Shown here piece by piece: positions 36,312 through 45,333 of a stretch of DNA of 58,967 nucleotides. Origin of the DNA: an uncultured Lachnospiraceae bacterium (GTDB lineage: Bacteria > Bacillota > Clostridia > Lachnospirales > Lachnospiraceae); assembly GCA_900554925.1 (NCBI GenBank), contig USJG01000002.1, positions 1-58,967 of the forward strand, read 5' to 3'. A model generated the notes under the pieces. It was not told the origin of the DNA, made no database searches, and was given only the letters and a program-made list of their open reading frames with translations. Numbering within the stretch: position 1 is the first letter of the stretch; each line of letters begins with the position of its first letter. The translations under genes and the position numbers were made by a program.

Positions 36312-37004
36312 CTACTCTTCCGGTTTTTGACCAATCAGCACCTGATACGCCGCCTGCTGTTCGGCAGTTTTTTTATTCCGCCCCTGGCCTTTTCCCACCG
36401 TTTTTCCATCAATAACAGCTTCCACAATAAAAATCTTATCATGGTCAGGGCCACTTTCACTTACCAGTTCATAAGCAAGACTCTTTCCCTCCTTTTGCAC
36501 CTTTTCCTGCAAAATAGTCTTACTGTCATAAAAAAGCTGCTTGTCCTCCAAATCGGAAAGAATGTATTTTTTCACAAACTTATCTGCTTCCTCTATGCCG
36601 CCATCCAGATAAATAGCTCCGATTACCGCCTCCATCACATCTGAAATAATAGAGTCGCGCTTTCTTCCGCCTGTAGCTTCTTCTCCTTTGCCCAGCAGTA
36701 TATAATCTCCCAGAGATAGATCTCTGGCACAAAATGCCAGGGCCGGTTCACATACCATGGACGAACGCAGCCTTGTCATCTGTCCTTCCGACATATCCGG
36801 ATAAGTTTCAAAAAAGAACCGGCTTGAGAGCAGCTCCAAAACAGCATCTCCCAAAAATTCCAGTCTTTCATAATTTTTAAATTTATTGATTTTTTGTTCA
36901 TTAGAAAAAGAGCTATGGGTCAAAGCCTGCATAATAAGTCCTTTTTCCTTAAACTCATAGCCAATTTTTTCTTCAAGTTTCTTTAATTCATCCTGTTTAT
37001 ACAT
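36312..37004 (-). CDS. rnc: Ribonuclease III
   Basis: Double-strand-specific endoribonuclease of 230 residues. The signature is NYERLEFLGDAVLELL, metal-binding acids occur in SDVMEAVIGAIY, and a dsRNA-binding domain follows at the C-terminus (GKGQGRNKKTAEQQAA). The ATG at 37004 has GGGGA at good distance; longer in-frame starts are rejected. Ends 7 bases before the smc start. Confidence 0.97.
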   Translation of the reverse strand: MYKQDELKKLEEKIGYEFKEKGLIMQALTHSSFSNEQKINKFKNYERLEFLGDAVLELLSSRFFFETYPDMSEGQMTRLRSSMVCEPALAFCARDLSLGDYILLGKGEEATGGRKRDSIISDVMEAVIGAIYLDGGIEEADKFVKKYILSDLEDKQLFYDSKTILQEKVQKEGKSLAYELVSESGPDHDKIFIVEAVIDGKTVGKGQGRNKKTAEQQAAYQVLIGQKPEE

Positions 37005-37093
37005 ATTAGTCCCCATGCATATCGCAGGCATCTCCTGCAATGCTGCCCCACTTTTCTGGTATCTGCACCACAAAAAAGCCCGTTACGGGCTTT

Positions 37094-37324
37094 TTAGTTA
37101 AGAGCGCTTTTAATAAGGTTGACTGCTTCTTCTACAGTAGAAATTTTTTCTGCATCTTCCGCTGGGATTTCAATATCAAATTCTTCCTCTATCCCCATAA
37201 TAATCTGAAAAACGTCTAAGGAATCAGCTCCCAGATCATCTACAAATGTAGTTTCCATTGTGATTTCTTCAGGGTCGACGTTGAGTACGTCAGCAATTAC
37301 TTTTTTTAATTTTTCAAATTCCAT
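37094..37324 (-). CDS. acpP: Acyl carrier protein
   Basis: Acidic carrier of 76 residues for fatty-acid synthesis. The phosphopantetheine serine is S35 in DDLGADSLDVFQI. The ATG at 37324 gives the typical start MEFEKLKK; an in-frame TTG two codons upstream is rejected. It follows plsX by 15 bases. Confidence 0.98.
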   Translation of the reverse strand: MEFEKLKKVIADVLNVDPEEITMETTFVDDLGADSLDVFQIIMGIEEEFDIEIPAEDAEKISTVEEAVNLIKSALN

Positions 37325-37339
37325 TGTCAAGTTTCCTTT

Positions 37340-38353
37340 CTAATTTTCTTCCATTGTTATTTTTTCTTTTATTTTTTGATTGATATTCTGTTCTGTAAAA
37401 GTAATACATTGCAGAATAGAATTTTTGATCTCAACAGCTTTTGAACTGCCATGGGTTTTTACCACCAGCCCATTAAGGCCGAGCATGGGCGCGCCCCCAT
37501 ATTGCTCAAGATCAAAAGCCTTTAATGTATTTTTCAGCGCAGGCTTTACCAGCAAAGCGCCTATCTTGCTGCGAAGAGAAGTCATCATACCTTCCTTCAC
37601 CTTTTTGATCAGCGTACCGCCTACTCCTTCATACATTTTTAAAATAACATTTCCTACAAATGCCTCGCAGACAACCACATCCGCAAGACCTGCCGGAATA
37701 TCTCTGGCTTCAATACTGCCGATAAAGTGAATATCCGGACAGTTTTTAAGCAGCGGATAGGTTTCTTTAACAAGGGCATTCCCCTTTTCCTCTTCCGCTC
37801 CAATATTTACGATTCCAACTCTGGGATTCTTAACTCCCATAACGCTTTCCATATATACGGAACCCATTTTGGCAAACTGTACCAGATGGGAAGGTCTTGC
37901 ATCTACGTTGGCTCCGCAGTCAATCAGCAGCGCACAGCCCTTTTCCGTGGGAATAAGCGGTGCAAGCGGCGGTCTTTCTACGCCTTTGATCCTGCCTACG
38001 ATCACCTGTCCTCCCACAAGAGTAGCGCCCGTGCTTCCGGCAGATACATAAGCGTCGCATACGCCCTCTTTTACAAGGTAAAGTGCCTTTACCAGAGAAG
38101 AATCCTTTTTCCTTCGAATGGCCATAACCGGCGGCTCCGCAGTTTCGATAACCTCCGAAGCATTGATCACCTCTATCTGTTCTTTATTATATGTATATTG
38201 GGAAAGCTCGCTGTGAATAACATCTTCCTTACCTGTTAAAAAAACTTTGACTTTGCTGTTTTCATTGACAGCTTCCACAGCGCCTTTAATGATCTCAACC
38301 GGCGCATTATCGCCACCCATAGCGTCAACTGCTACATTTACGAATTCTGCCAT
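37340..38353 (-). CDS. plsX: Phosphate acyltransferase PlsX
   Basis: Makes acyl-phosphate from acyl-ACP, supplying PlsY (9077-9724); 337 residues. Motifs: VAVDAMGGDNAP, SAGSTGATLVGG, NIGAEEEKGN. The ATG at 38353 follows GGAGGT. It has its own promoter (38382-38410) after the rpmF terminator. I found no clear FapR operator, although TAGTA occurs three times in the leader. Confidence 0.97.
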   Translation of the reverse strand: MAEFVNVAVDAMGGDNAPVEIIKGAVEAVNENSKVKVFLTGKEDVIHSELSQYTYNKEQIEVINASEVIETAEPPVMAIRRKKDSSLVKALYLVKEGVCDAYVSAGSTGATLVGGQVIVGRIKGVERPPLAPLIPTEKGCALLIDCGANVDARPSHLVQFAKMGSVYMESVMGVKNPRVGIVNIGAEEEKGNALVKETYPLLKNCPDIHFIGSIEARDIPAGLADVVVCEAFVGNVILKMYEGVGGTLIKKVKEGMMTSLRSKIGALLVKPALKNTLKAFDLEQYGGAPMLGLNGLVVKTHGSSKAVEIKNSILQCITFTEQNINQKIKEKITMEEN

Positions 38354-38381
38354 TGCCCTACCTCCATCCAAGTACTACTTT

Positions 38382-38410
38382 ACTATACTAAACCACATTA
38401 TAAAAATCAA
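38382..38410 (-). promoter_or_regulatory. Promoter of the plsX-acpP-rnc-smc-ftsY operon
   Basis: Minus strand TTGATT (38405-38410), 17-base spacer, TATAGT (38382-38387). It lies directly after the rpmF terminator and about 30 bases before the plsX start. Confidence 0.75.
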
Positions 38411-38436
38411 GTTATATTTCTAATTTCCCATACGAC

Positions 38437-38467
38437 AAAAAAGCAATCCAGATAAATGGATTGCTTT
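38437..38467 (-). terminator. Terminator after rpmF
   Basis: 11-bp stem AAAGCAATCCA / TGGATTGCTTT (38457-38467 with 38440-38450), loop of 6, and a U-run at 38437-38442 on the minus strand. It separates yceD-rpmF from plsX. Confidence 0.88.
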
Positions 38468-38483
38468 ATTACCAGTTTAAATA

Positions 38484-38663
38484 TTAGTCAACGCTTACGA
38501 TTTCTTTCTTATTGTAAGAACCGCATGCCTTGCATACTCTGTGAGGCATCATCAGGGCGCCGCATTTGCTGCACTTAACTAATGTAGGAGCACTCATCTT
38601 CCAGTTTGCTCTTCTTTTATCTCTTCTGGCTTTTGAAGTTTTATTCTTAGGACAAATAGACAT
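38484..38663 (-). CDS. rpmF: 50S ribosomal protein L32
   Basis: Ribosomal protein of 59 residues, short enough to be missed by simple length filters. It starts MSICPKNKTSKARRDKRR and has the zinc-binding pairs C31/C34 and C44/C47 (KCSKCG and VCKACG), so it is the zinc form. The ATG at 38663 follows a strong AAGGAGGTG. It lies directly after yceD, as is usual. Confidence 0.96.
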   Translation of the reverse strand: MSICPKNKTSKARRDKRRANWKMSAPTLVKCSKCGALMMPHRVCKACGSYNKKEIVSVD

Positions 38664-38665
38664 CG

Positions 38666-39187
38666 TTACACCTCCTTATTCGCGTTAAAGATATCTTTAA
38701 TTGCTGCCATCCTGGGGTCGGGAACGAATGTGTCGCATCCGCAGTCTCCCTCATTTAAGTCGTGGCCGCACTGCTTGCATATTCCTTTGCAGTCAGGCTT
38801 ACACAACACCTTCACAGGCATATTAATTAAGATTTCACTGTTCACGAAAGCTTCTATATCCAATTCAAAGCCAAGCATAAAATCCTGCTCGTGTTCCTCT
38901 TCCTGACTTTTGCCATCCGGTGATACTATCTCCTGTTTAAACCTTACATCAAGAGGCACTTCCACCGTCTTCAGGCATCGGTCACAGGGAATTTCCAGTA
39001 CCAGCCTTATTCCTCCCTCAATCAGGACCTTACCGGTTCCAATATTGGAAAAGGTCACATCTATAGGCGATTTCTCACGAATCAGATAATCATTTCCCAT
39101 ATAAGAAAAGCTATCTTTTTCATATACCAGGCTTTCTCTTCTGTCTTTTCCTTCAGATGTAAATACATCAGTCAGATTGATCAACAT
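38666..39187 (-). CDS. yceD: YceD family (DUF177) protein
   Basis: Protein of 173 residues, conserved next to rpmF in most bacteria and implicated in 23S rRNA levels or ribosome assembly. Cysteine pairs CDRC and CKPDC-x3-CKQC may bind zinc. ATG at 39187 is chosen because GGGAG lies upstream; a second ATG 21 bases earlier has no such site. Driven by the very strong promoter at 39259-39287. Confidence 0.93.
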   Translation of the reverse strand: MLINLTDVFTSEGKDRRESLVYEKDSFSYMGNDYLIREKSPIDVTFSNIGTGKVLIEGGIRLVLEIPCDRCLKTVEVPLDVRFKQEIVSPDGKSQEEEHEQDFMLGFELDIEAFVNSEILINMPVKVLCKPDCKGICKQCGHDLNEGDCGCDTFVPDPRMAAIKDIFNANKEV

Positions 39188-39258
39188 ATTAAGCTCCCTA
39201 TGAATCATATATGTGATAAAGAACTATAACCATCAATTCTCAAATCACACACTCAACA

Positions 39259-39287
39259 ATTATAACGTCGGTCATATTATTTGTCAA
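39259..39287 (-). promoter_or_regulatory. Consensus sigma-A promoter of yceD-rpmF
   Basis: Minus strand TTGACA (39282-39287), 17-base spacer, TATAAT (39259-39264). Both hexamers match the consensus at every base. It lies between the ackA stop and the yceD start, with a leader of about 65 bases. Confidence 0.93.
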
Positions 39288-39304
39288 TACCTGTTAAAAT
39301 TTTT

Positions 39305-40510
39305 TTATTGGATGAGGGCCACTGTTTCCCTGGCAATCGCCAGCTCTTCGTTTGTTGCGATCACAAGCACCTTTGTAGTGCTGTCAGCAGTGGAAATTAC
39401 AATATCCTCTCCCCTTTTTGCATTAGCCTCTTCGTCAAGGGAAACGCCAAGATACCCAAGGTAAGATGCCACCATCCTTCTGACCAGAGGATTGTTCTCC
39501 CCGATACCTGCAGTGAAACAGATAACATCCACTCCGTTCATTGCCGCCGCATAAGCGCCAATATATTTCGCCACCCGGTAAGCATATGCCTTCATGGTTC
39601 TGACAGATTCGATCTTTCCTTCGTTATATGCCTTTTCCAGGTCTCTGAAATCAGAGGAAAAACCGCCGGAAAGTCCCAGCACACCGGATTCTTTATTTAG
39701 CACATTCAATATTTCATGAACACTTTTGTTTTCTTTGCCGCACAAAAATTCAATGATGGCAGGATCAATGTCACCGGAACGGGTTCCCATAATAAGCCCC
39801 TCTAAAGGAGTAAGCCCCATGGAAGTATCCGCACACTTCCCGTCCTTAACAGCTGATATGCTGGCCCCGTTTCCCAGATGGCAGATAATCATCTTCAGGT
39901 CTTCATAATTCTGACCAAGCATCTGGGCAGCACGGTGTGATACATAAGAATGGCTGGTTCCATGGAAACCATATCTCCTCACCTTATAGTCTTCATAATA
40001 ATGATAGGGAATGCCATAAAGATAAGCCTCCTGGGGCATGGTCTGATGAAATGCAGTATCAAAAACCGCTACCATAGGAGTATCAGGCATCAGCTCCTTA
40101 CATGCTCTTATGCCGATCAGGTTGGCAGGATTATGCAATGGCGCAAGATCATTGCATTCTTCAATTGCTTTGATCACTTCGTCGGTAATAATGGTAGAGG
40201 ACGCAAATTTTTCGCCTCCGTGCACGATCCTATGCCCTACAGCACCGATTTCATCAAGGCTTTTTACCACTCCGCACTTCTCATCGGTAAGGGCGTCAAG
40301 CACAAGCCTGATTGCTGTAGTATGATCCTCCATGGGCGTTATTGTTTCTATTTTTTCTCCACCTGCCGGTGTGTAGGAAAGCTGGCTGCCTTCAATACCG
40401 ATCCTTTCACAAAGTCCTTTTGCAATCACCTCTTCAGATTGGGAATTGATCAGCTGAAACTTAAGTGATGAGCTTCCACAGTTAATTACCAAAACATTAC
40501 TATCTTTCAT
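39305..40510 (-). CDS. ackA: Acetate kinase
   Basis: Converts acetyl phosphate and ADP to acetate and ATP, the main energy-yielding step of acetate fermentation; 401 residues. Motifs: VLVINCGSSSLKFQL, HLGNGAS, TRSGDIDPA, and FTAGIGENN at the C-terminus. Start ATG at 40510 with GGAGGA upstream. It follows pta by 53 bases, so the two genes form one unit. Confidence 0.98.
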   Translation of the reverse strand: MKDSNVLVINCGSSSLKFQLINSQSEEVIAKGLCERIGIEGSQLSYTPAGGEKIETITPMEDHTTAIRLVLDALTDEKCGVVKSLDEIGAVGHRIVHGGEKFASSTIITDEVIKAIEECNDLAPLHNPANLIGIRACKELMPDTPMVAVFDTAFHQTMPQEAYLYGIPYHYYEDYKVRRYGFHGTSHSYVSHRAAQMLGQNYEDLKMIICHLGNGASISAVKDGKCADTSMGLTPLEGLIMGTRSGDIDPAIIEFLCGKENKSVHEILNVLNKESGVLGLSGGFSSDFRDLEKAYNEGKIESVRTMKAYAYRVAKYIGAYAAAMNGVDVICFTAGIGENNPLVRRMVASYLGYLGVSLDEEANAKRGEDIVISTADSTTKVLVIATNEELAIARETVALIQ

Positions 40511-40563
40511 TTTTTCCTCCGATATTTTTTATAAGTAATACTATTTCTTTTAAAACAGAACGC

Positions 40564-41565
40564 TTATGCCAACTGTGCCTGTACTGCGGTAAGTGCTACA
40601 ACACCAACAATATCCTGCCATGAGCATCCTCTGGAAAGATCGTTTACAGGCTTGGCAATTCCCTGAAGCATAGGACCATACGCCTCTGCTTTTCCCAGTC
40701 TCTGTACCAGCTTGTACCCGATATTTCCGCAATCCAGGTTAGGGAAAATAAGTACATTGGCTTTGCCTGCCACTTCGCTTCCCGGTGCTTTCGACTTAGC
40801 AACCTGCGGAACTAACGCGGCATCCGTCTGCAATTCGCCGTCCAGCGTAAGATGAGGATACTGTTCATGTGCAATTCTGGTAGCTTCAACCACTTTATCT
40901 ACCAACTCATGTTTCGCACTGCCCTTTGTGGAATGAGAAAGCATTGCGATAATAGGCTTGCTTCCCACAAGACTCTTAAAGCTCTTAGCCGAAGAATCCG
41001 CAATTGCCGCCAGTTCTTCCGCTGTAGGATCCTGATTCAGTCCGCAATCCGCAAACAGGAAGGTTCCGTTGTCTCCGTACTCGCAGTCCGGTATACACAT
41101 CAGGAAAAAGCCAGATACCAGCTTTACGCCGGGGGCTGTCTTTAAAATCTGAAGTGCCGGACGCAGCGTATCTGCTGTTGCATGACAGGCTCCTGCCACC
41201 ATGCCGTCGGCATCATTTGCTTTTACCATGATCACTCCAAAGGTCAGATAATCACTTAACAGAATTTCCCTTGCTTTTTCGAGGGTCATTCCCTTATTTT
41301 TTCTTGTTTCATATAATAAGTCTACATACTCATCCAATTTATCGCATGTCTCCGGATTAATAATCGTCACACCGTCCAGTTCGATTTCCAGCCATGTAGC
41401 CCCATCCATGATTTTTTCCTCGTTGCCGATCATAATGATATTGGCAATTCCCTCTTTTATAATGTGGGCTGCCGCGATCAATGTTCTCTTATCAGTGGTT
41501 TCCGGCAGAACAATTGTCTTTCTGTCCATTCTTGCTTTGTCCTTAATCACGTCAATATATGACAT
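40564..41565 (-). CDS. pta: Phosphate acetyltransferase
   Basis: Makes acetyl phosphate from acetyl-CoA and phosphate, 333 residues, the short form without a DRTGG regulatory part. Family motifs: MVAGACHATADTLRPALQI, GSKPIIAMLSHSTKGSA and the C-terminal DLSRGCSWQDIV. The ATG at 41565 has AAGGAGAAGG upstream; an upstream in-frame codon is rejected. Pathway partner of AckA. Confidence 0.97.
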   Translation of the reverse strand: MSYIDVIKDKARMDRKTIVLPETTDKRTLIAAAHIIKEGIANIIMIGNEEKIMDGATWLEIELDGVTIINPETCDKLDEYVDLLYETRKNKGMTLEKAREILLSDYLTFGVIMVKANDADGMVAGACHATADTLRPALQILKTAPGVKLVSGFFLMCIPDCEYGDNGTFLFADCGLNQDPTAEELAAIADSSAKSFKSLVGSKPIIAMLSHSTKGSAKHELVDKVVEATRIAHEQYPHLTLDGELQTDAALVPQVAKSKAPGSEVAGKANVLIFPNLDCGNIGYKLVQRLGKAEAYGPMLQGIAKPVNDLSRGCSWQDIVGVVALTAVQAQLA

Positions 41566-41621
41566 AACCCCTTCTCCTTTCATGCAAATATAATATTATA
41601 CCTGGTACACACTATGCAAAA

Positions 41622-41650
41622 ATTATAGCTCAATCCTTATTTCACAGCAA
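41622..41650 (-). promoter_or_regulatory. Promoter of pta-ackA
   Basis: Minus strand TTGCTG (41645-41650), 17-base spacer, TATAAT (41622-41627). The leader is about 50 bases. Confidence 0.75.
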
Positions 41651-41695
41651 GTATTCCCTCACAAAAAATATAAAAAAACAATTTAAACAGGAAAT

Positions 41696-41724
41696 TTGCT
41701 TCCCTATTCGTTTTATGTTACATT
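41696..41724 (+). promoter_or_regulatory. Promoter of tmcAL
   Basis: Plus strand TTGCTT (41696-41701), 17-base spacer, TACATT (41719-41724), about 30-35 bases before the tmcAL start. The -10 is imperfect. Confidence 0.5.
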
Positions 41725-41761
41725 TAACCCAAAGATTAAAATGATAAGGGAATCGTTTGTT

Positions 41762-43006
41762 ATGAAAATCGCCGCAATTATAGCTGAATACAATCCTTTT
41801 CACAAGGGCCATCAATATCAGATAGAAGAAACCCGTCGTCAAACCGGCGCCGACTATATTCTGGCAGTCATGAGCGGCAACTTTCTGCAGCGCGGCGGCC
41901 CCGCCCTGTGCAATAAATATCTTCGCACGCGTATGGCTCTGGCAGGCGGGGTGGATGCTGTCATTGAACTGCCCTGTCTTTATTCTCTCTCCAGTGCGGA
42001 ATTCTTTGCAGGGGGCGGGATCACTTTGTTAAATCAACTGGGAGCTGTTGATATTTTATCTTTCGGCAGCGAAGCAGGGGACTTATCCCCGCTTATGGAG
42101 TGTGCCCACAGCATACTGACATCTGCCCCAGGCTATGACTCCGTAATCAAAGACTGTTTGCAGGAGGGCTATTCCTACCCTGCCGCCAGGGAAAAAGCGC
42201 TGTCTAAAGTCAGCCACAGGAATCTTGATCCAAAGCTGTTTTCTTCCCCCAACAATATTCTTGGGCTTGAATACTGCAAAGCGCTTCTTGCCACCCACAG
42301 CAATATACATGCCTTTACCCTGAAGCGTCAGGATGCCGGTTATCACGAATCTGCCTTAAACCCTTCCTGGAATTATGCTTCTGCTTCCGCTGTCCGAAAT
42401 GCACTTGTAAAGGCTCCCGAAACGGTAAGCAGCTATGTACCCCAGGGAACCTGTCAGATATTAAAAGACTGCCATATTTCCTCTTATATGGTATCAGAAA
42501 ATGATTTTTCAGGACTGCTGCACTATAAACTGCTCAGTGCACAGTCCGGCGGATTTTCTTCCTACCTGGACTGTACGCCTGACCTGTCGGATAAGATCTG
42601 CAAAAATATTTCTTCCTATACCGGCTTTTCGGACTTTTGCCGTCTTTTAAAATCCAGGGACTTAACCTATACCCGCATAAGCAGAGTACTTATGCACATC
42701 TTATTGGATATAAAAACCCCGGAGTTTTATAAATCCGTCATCACCAAAAGAGAACTTTTTGTGCCTTACGCAAGGCTTTTAGGTCTTCGGCAAAGCGCTT
42801 CTCCCCTTCTTTCCAAAATAAAGAAGCACAGCTCCATCCCTCTGATTTCAAAGCCTGCATCTGCCTCCTCCCTGTTGGATGACCAGGCATTGAAAATGTT
42901 TGAAAAGGACGTTTACTGCGCCTCTGTTTATGAGTCTGTACTGCTTAATAAATATGAATTAACGCCTTTAAATGACTGGAAACAGTCTCCTGTCATACTG
43001 CCTTAA
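41762..43006 (+). CDS. tmcAL: tRNA(Met) cytidine acetate ligase (YlbM)
   Basis: Activates acetate with ATP and transfers it to C34 of elongator tRNA-Met, giving N4-acetylcytidine; 414 residues. The nucleotidyltransferase signature is AEYNPFHKGH at the N-terminus, followed by VMSGNFLQRGGP and FGSEAGDL. The ATG at 41762 starts the conserved domain directly. It is divergent from pta-ackA. Enzyme assignment is by family (Bacillus YlbM). Confidence 0.93.
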   Translation: MKIAAIIAEYNPFHKGHQYQIEETRRQTGADYILAVMSGNFLQRGGPALCNKYLRTRMALAGGVDAVIELPCLYSLSSAEFFAGGGITLLNQLGAVDILSFGSEAGDLSPLMECAHSILTSAPGYDSVIKDCLQEGYSYPAAREKALSKVSHRNLDPKLFSSPNNILGLEYCKALLATHSNIHAFTLKRQDAGYHESALNPSWNYASASAVRNALVKAPETVSSYVPQGTCQILKDCHISSYMVSENDFSGLLHYKLLSAQSGGFSSYLDCTPDLSDKICKNISSYTGFSDFCRLLKSRDLTYTRISRVLMHILLDIKTPEFYKSVITKRELFVPYARLLGLRQSASPLLSKIKKHSSIPLISKPASASSLLDDQALKMFEKDVYCASVYESVLLNKYELTPLNDWKQSPVILP

Positions 43007-43021
43007 CTAATTGAGCCGCTA

Positions 43022-45325
43022 TTACCTGTTTTCATTCACATAAATCTGCACCCTGCTCTGGATAATAGATGCCACCTCCTTAGCGCTCTTTTGCCCTGCA
43101 AAGTACGGTGCTGCTTCTTCCTTGATAATATTGAGCAGGCTTTCGTCATATTTATATGCTTCAGTAATGCTGTAGAGCTGTTCCATGAGTTCTTCTGTCT
43201 CCTGCTCTGTCATAGGCGGAATAACAACCTCAATCCCACCCACATAATAAGTATCATCATACTCTACTTTATTACCGTTCTCATCTGTATAATAAGATTT
43301 TTGGGTTGCCTGTGCAGCTAATTCCTCAAGACGTTTCACACTGATCGGAAAACTATAATTTACATTATTTTCCTGATATTCATCCGTCAGGAAGGTTCTA
43401 AGGAACTGCCACGCTCCCTCTTTATTTGCGGACTTGGCAGACATGGCGATCCTAAGGGTCGGGAAAATTACCGATCCCTTCCCCTTTGCCGAAGGGAACC
43501 CTATCATGGTGATCTTTTCTCCAAAAGTCCCTTTCTCCATATAATTATAGTTTCTGAAATCGCCCAACTGCGCCTCAGCAGCAAGCACCTTGCCTTCACG
43601 CCACATAGAATCATAATTATTCCAATAGTCATCGGTAAACATGGCGTCATCTACCTCTTCCGGAAAACTGTTGATAAATTCAAGCATCTGAATAAAACCA
43701 TCGGAATTAAAACTGCATACGCCCGTTTCCCAGTCAACAAACTGGCCTCCAGCCATAGTCATGCAGTTATTAAGCATATATTCTCTGGTAACATTATTTA
43801 TAAACTGCGTTCCTTCCGGCTTTGACGCCAGAACATCCATAGCTTCCTGTACTGTCCATCCCATTTCGCTTCCCACATCTGAGGTCTTGGCCATCAATGT
43901 ACTGATATAATAAGAAGGCACCAGCGTAAACAGCTTTCCGTCTACAGAAAAAGCTTCAATAACATTGGGCATAAAATTATTAATATCAAGCTCTTCATCT
44001 TTTTCAATATAGGGTTTTAAATCTTCAAGCACCCCCTTATTGATATAACTGTCAACCGGCATGGAATTTTCCAGCAGGATAATATCAGGTACTTTTCCCG
44101 AAATGATATCGGTGTTCAGTTTATTAAGGCCTGCATTGTAATCATCTTCTGAGCCATAAAGGGAATTATAATTTATGATATTGATCCGATACTCTTCATT
44201 TGACTTATTAAACTTAACAACCTCCCGGCGCACGTCCCAATCTGTATAAACCATGGCAAAGGTAATCTGCTTTTTATCCTTCACATCGCCAGGATCAACT
44301 TTCGTAAATTTGGCCGGTGTGTTGGATGAATCAGAAGAATCATATAAGGCAAAAAATTCTCTCTCATTGATTGCCACAAGGCTATAGAGATTGTAAAATC
44401 CAAAATCGGAGTCAACATAATTCAATAACTGTGTCTTATCCGCATCTCCGATATTGTACCCGTAAACTCCATTGGCATCAGCCAGATATAAATCATATCC
44501 AATTCCCGCATAGCAGCTGAATTCATAAGATACTCCCGGCAATTTATATTTTTCTCCCACAGTACCTGCATCTAAATCTGCAAGCGCGATCATCAATCCG
44601 CCTTCTTCATATACAAGGGCGGCCATCCTGCCATCCTGCAATTGAATAACAGAGGCACCATCCAGTTCATTTTGCTCACTGCCTGTCATTTTGACAAAAT
44701 TGCCTTCCATATCAAATTTTGCAAGCTGTTCAAATATGCTTATATAGATACCTTTTTCCTGGTCAACTATCATATTTCCAACATAAAAATATCCGTTTTC
44801 TTCCTCAAGCTTCTGAAACTCCGGAATATCATTCAGCTTAACAGAATAGATTTCTTCACCTTGCAGGTTCATTTTCGTAAGATAATATTCATCAATATAT
44901 TCTACTTCTCCGTCTAAAGCCTCGCCTGCTTCTGTTTCTGACTGTTCTGCCGCCTGATACCGGTTGATGATACAGTAAATATCTCCGTTTTTATCCATGG
45001 AAATATTGCTCATGCCGGCATTTTCATCCACCGGAATCTTATAGATTTCTCCCAGCGTTCCATCTTCCTTTATCTGATAAAAGGAAAGAACTGTATTCTG
45101 CGTTTCCTCTGACCAATTAAAACCATAGGCATAAACAGCCTCCCCTGCCCGGAGCAGCTGACTAACATACTGGCTTTCCTGATCAAAACCAAGATCTTCC
45201 ATTTTATATATATAATCCTTAGATGCCATCGCCTGCGAACTGCTGTCTTCGGACTTTTTTCCACAGCCGCACAGTCCGGCTAAAATTAAAAGAATCAGAC
45301 TGGTTACTATTACTTTCTGCTTCAT
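43022..45325 (-). CDS. Large beta-propeller / solute-binding fusion lipoprotein (copy 1)
   Basis: Lipoprotein of 767 residues. Signal peptide with lipobox LCGC (lipid Cys21). Residues about 35-345 form a series of short beta-strand repeats (for example DKNGDIYCI, MDMEGN-like turns) resembling a propeller. Residues about 350-767 are an extracellular solute-binding domain (TDWDVRREVVKFNKSNEEYRI, VPDIILLE, PEEVDDAMF). The C-terminal tail GQKSAKEVASIIQSRVQIY is shared with the paralog at 50444-52717. It is the last gene of the six-gene operon. ATG at 45325 follows AGGAGGGA. The ligand is unknown; carbohydrate is a guess from family. Confidence 0.85.
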   Translation of the reverse strand: MKQKVIVTSLILLILAGLCGCGKKSEDSSSQAMASKDYIYKMEDLGFDQESQYVSQLLRAGEAVYAYGFNWSEETQNTVLSFYQIKEDGTLGEIYKIPVDENAGMSNISMDKNGDIYCIINRYQAAEQSETEAGEALDGEVEYIDEYYLTKMNLQGEEIYSVKLNDIPEFQKLEEENGYFYVGNMIVDQEKGIYISIFEQLAKFDMEGNFVKMTGSEQNELDGASVIQLQDGRMAALVYEEGGLMIALADLDAGTVGEKYKLPGVSYEFSCYAGIGYDLYLADANGVYGYNIGDADKTQLLNYVDSDFGFYNLYSLVAINEREFFALYDSSDSSNTPAKFTKVDPGDVKDKKQITFAMVYTDWDVRREVVKFNKSNEEYRINIINYNSLYGSEDDYNAGLNKLNTDIISGKVPDIILLENSMPVDSYINKGVLEDLKPYIEKDEELDINNFMPNVIEAFSVDGKLFTLVPSYYISTLMAKTSDVGSEMGWTVQEAMDVLASKPEGTQFINNVTREYMLNNCMTMAGGQFVDWETGVCSFNSDGFIQMLEFINSFPEEVDDAMFTDDYWNNYDSMWREGKVLAAEAQLGDFRNYNYMEKGTFGEKITMIGFPSAKGKGSVIFPTLRIAMSAKSANKEGAWQFLRTFLTDEYQENNVNYSFPISVKRLEELAAQATQKSYYTDENGNKVEYDDTYYVGGIEVVIPPMTEQETEELMEQLYSITEAYKYDESLLNIIKEEAAPYFAGQKSAKEVASIIQSRVQIYVNENR

Positions 45326-45333
45326 AATCCCTC

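Noticed and set aside
38354..38436. FapR operator before plsX
   Set aside because: Only TAGTA repeats are seen; the inverted-repeat consensus of FapR is not matched.
43007..43021. Terminator between the convergent tmcAL and lipoprotein genes
   Set aside because: Only about 15 bases lie between the stop codons and no stem is visible.
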